Below are positions 62,369-64,000 of a stretch of DNA of 64,000 nt, piece by piece; position 1 is the stretch's first letter, and every line of letters starts with the position of its first letter. The notes beneath the pieces are model-generated. The model saw only the letters and a program-made list of their open reading frames with translations. It did no database searches and had not been told where the DNA came from. The position numbers and the translations under genes are program-made. Origin of the DNA: Hoylesella buccalis ATCC 35310 (GTDB lineage Bacteria; Bacteroidota; Bacteroidia; Bacteroidales; Bacteroidaceae); the NCBI RefSeq assembly GCF_025151385.1, contig NZ_CP102287.1, forward strand, positions 1,116,001-1,180,000. The letters are read 5' to 3'.

Positions 62369-63640
62369 ATGAAAACAAGCGCAGATAAAGGCAATTCGGA
62401 GGGCGGGAACAACATGGCCAGACCGAGAAAGGCTTCCTCTAAGAACTCAGAGATAGAAGCCTATCTCTCCAAGCATTATGAGTTTAGATACAATACGGTA
62501 TTGGGACGAACCGAATACCGTAGAAAATCTGATTGCGATTTTGTCAAGGTGGGTCGCTATGAAATCAATACGCTCCGCAGGGAGATAGACAACGACATCA
62601 GTATAACAACCTCCTCGGATAATCTGTACTCCATCATCGAGAGCAGCTTCTCTCCACGTGTCAATCCCATACAGGAGTATTTTAAAAGGTTGCCATCGGT
62701 GGATATAAGCAGTAGTTCTCCCTTTGCGCTGAAAGTTATTCCCGAATTGGCAAGTTGCGTAGTTGTTCGCAACTCTGACAAGTGGCTGCCATACCTTACC
62801 AAATGGCTCGTGGCAACGGTTGCCAACGCCATGGACGACCGTGAATGTCGTAACCACACTTGCCTCGTGCTGACAGGTGAGCAGGGCAAGTTCAAGACAA
62901 CATTCCTTGACTTGCTCTGTCCTCCGGCTCTTCACGGTTACAGCTATACGGGCAAGATATATCCGCAGGAGAAGGACACGCTTACCTATATAGGGCAAAA
63001 TCTCATCGTAAACATTGATGACCAGCTCAAAGCCCTCAACAAGCGTGACGAGAACGAGCTGAAAAATCTCATCACCTGCCCGATGGTCAAGTACCGTATG
63101 CCCTACGACAAGTATGTGGAGGAACATCCCCACTTGGCGAGTTTTGTTGCATCGGTGAACGGTAACGATTTCCTTACCGACCCCACAGGCAGCAGGCGGT
63201 TTCTGCCCTTTGAAGTATTGTCTATTGACATAGAACGAGCAAAGGCAATCTCAATGGATAGTGTCTATACCGAAGCAAAAGCCCTGTTAAAATCTGGTTT
63301 CCGCTATTGGTTTGACGATAATGAGATAGCAGAGCTTTACAAAGAGAGTGAGGATTTCCAAGTGCAGACCGCAGAAATGGAACTACTGCTACGCTGCTTT
63401 GAGAAGCCAACGGAGGATAATCCCTATTGTACCTATATGACCACCACCGAGATAATCACCTACTTAGGCTACTATACGCATCATCCCTTGTCCTTAAAGC
63501 ACATGGGCGAAGCCCTTAGGAAGGCAGGCTTTGAGAAAGTAAGCCGAAGGCGTGACGGTGGCAGCCCCATCTATGTGTATAAGGTAAGGAAGATTCTGCC
63601 GTGTCCTTTGCTGAATAGTTGCAGCAGTCAGATGCCATAA
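62369..63640 (+). CDS. VapE-family (virulence-associated E) helicase-like protein
   Basis: 423 residues from ATG 62369; alternatives are 62291 and 62414. The core P-loop ATPase domain has Walker A TGEQGKFKTTF (~169-179), Walker B NLIVNIDDQL, ENELKNLITCPMVKYRMPYDK, and the SF3-like sensor block ASVNGNDFLTDPTGSRRFLPFEV. The C-terminal ~100 residues (MTTTEIITYLGYYTHHPLSLKHMGEALRKAGF) look like a DNA-binding winged-helix module. VapE proteins often pair with primases for element replication, consistent with the primase-like gene that follows at 63875 and iteron-like repeats between them. Confidence 0.88.
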   Translation: MKTSADKGNSEGGNNMARPRKASSKNSEIEAYLSKHYEFRYNTVLGRTEYRRKSDCDFVKVGRYEINTLRREIDNDISITTSSDNLYSIIESSFSPRVNPIQEYFKRLPSVDISSSSPFALKVIPELASCVVVRNSDKWLPYLTKWLVATVANAMDDRECRNHTCLVLTGEQGKFKTTFLDLLCPPALHGYSYTGKIYPQEKDTLTYIGQNLIVNIDDQLKALNKRDENELKNLITCPMVKYRMPYDKYVEEHPHLASFVASVNGNDFLTDPTGSRRFLPFEVLSIDIERAKAISMDSVYTEAKALLKSGFRYWFDDNEIAELYKESEDFQVQTAEMELLLRCFEKPTEDNPYCTYMTTTEIITYLGYYTHHPLSLKHMGEALRKAGFEKVSRRRDGGSPIYVYKVRKILPCPLLNSCSSQMP

Positions 63641-63808
63641 ACTATGTGTAGTAGGCAAATGTAGTTGGATGTGTAGTTTCTTCAAAATCATAATATATAA
63701 CTGATTAACAACAACTTAGAGTAGAGTAGTTTGTAGTAAGAAGAAAGATGAAAAAGTTTGGAGGGGAAAGACTTAGGAAAAGGGAAATTCATTCAAATGC
63801 AATCAAAT

Positions 63809-63857
63809 ATAATTCAGACAATCGATTATAATTCAGACAATCGATTATAACTCAATC
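63809..63857 (+). repeat. iteron-like 19-bp direct repeats
   Basis: ATAATTCAGACAATCGATT occurs twice in tandem (63809-63827, 63828-63846), with a third, partial copy (ATAACTCAATC) from 63847. They sit between the VapE and primase-like genes, where a replication origin with iterons would be expected. The 63641-63808 stretch has scattered TGTAGT motifs and no gene. Confidence 0.6.
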
Positions 63858-63874
63858 ACTTAAATTATTCAAGC

Positions 63875-64000
63875 AATGAAAGAAGAAGATTTATCACTTA
63901 TCAAGCGATATCCCATCGTGGAGTATCTCGAAAGGAAAGGCATCAAGCCTGTACGTAGGACTGCAGTCTATGCCCTGTATTGTTCACCGCTCAGGGAGGA
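63875..64000 (+). CDS. putative primase N-terminus (cut by window edge)
   Basis: Only 42 codons are inside the window: MKEEDLSLIKRYPIVEYLE, then RKGIKPVRRTAVYALYCSPLRE. The pattern (helical start, IVEYLERKGIKP, then a first Cys followed by S-P-L-R) resembles the beginning of a CHC2-type zinc-finger DNA primase. Such genes commonly follow VapE in Bacteroides mobilizable elements. The identity is inferred mainly from context. Confidence 0.65.

Overview
The window looks like a chromosomal segment of a Bacteroidetes bacterium, most probably of the family Prevotellaceae. Signs are a SusC/SusD nutrient-uptake operon, many lipoproteins ending their signal peptide in a Cys, promoters with the Bacteroidetes -7 box TAnnTTTG, the gene order ruvX-def-TPR-thrS-infC-rpmI-rplT and ftsX-DUF3098-uppP, and families largely restricted to this phylum (DUF4302, DUF4251, DUF4348, DUF1599, BT_3928-like). 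No rRNA or tRNA gene was recognised.

Layout. 1-1705 (minus): ftsX, a DUF3098 gene and the start of uppP (envelope division and lipid carrier recycling). 2664-10946 (minus): a five-gene operon with SusC (frameshifted near its C-terminus), SusD, a zinc metallohydrolase lipoprotein, a DUF4302 lipoprotein and a BACON-domain lipoprotein. 11958-14483 (plus): a vitamin B6 operon in which a degenerate ThiD-like kinase fused to an AraC-type DNA-binding domain precedes pdxS and pdxT. 14538-21348 (minus): lpxA and a tripartite RND efflux operon. 21998-30674: housekeeping genes (CCA/poly(A) polymerase-type nucleotidyltransferase, DUF1599, BT_3928-like, tpiA, a SPOR protein, folE, an exonuclease III family gene, GH25 lysozyme, DUF4251). 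30748-36756: a secreted endonuclease I, an SLC13/RCK transporter and a K+/H+ antiporter. 36895-43743 (minus): translation genes with def, ruvX and a TPR protein. 43902-53559: SPOR protein, a YtxH/holin-like trio, a metallo-hydrolase, murB, DUF4348, pheS, a siderophore/B12-type binding lipoprotein and a DASS symporter.

From about 53.95 kb to the right edge lies an integrated mobile element. It carries two tyrosine recombinases, two excisionase-like HTH proteins, a VapE-type helicase, iteron-like repeats and the start of a putative primase. AT-rich cargo lipoproteins (one a multiply broken pseudogene), an ORF-less group II intron relic and a small inverted-repeat element sit between. The right end of the element is outside the window.

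The most unusual signals are: (1) a modular intergenic repeat family present six times, built from 21-23-bp phased arrays around the core AAAAGCAT plus a TATTTG/CAAATA hairpin and a conserved TTGTCAAGAAAATTCATC tail; (2) the ThiD-AraC fusion, whose kinase active site is degraded and which probably senses a B6 vitamer to control pdxST; and (3) a compact small-RNA gene at about 46.34-46.41 kb with its own promoter and terminator. All calls were made by reading the sequence; no database search was run.
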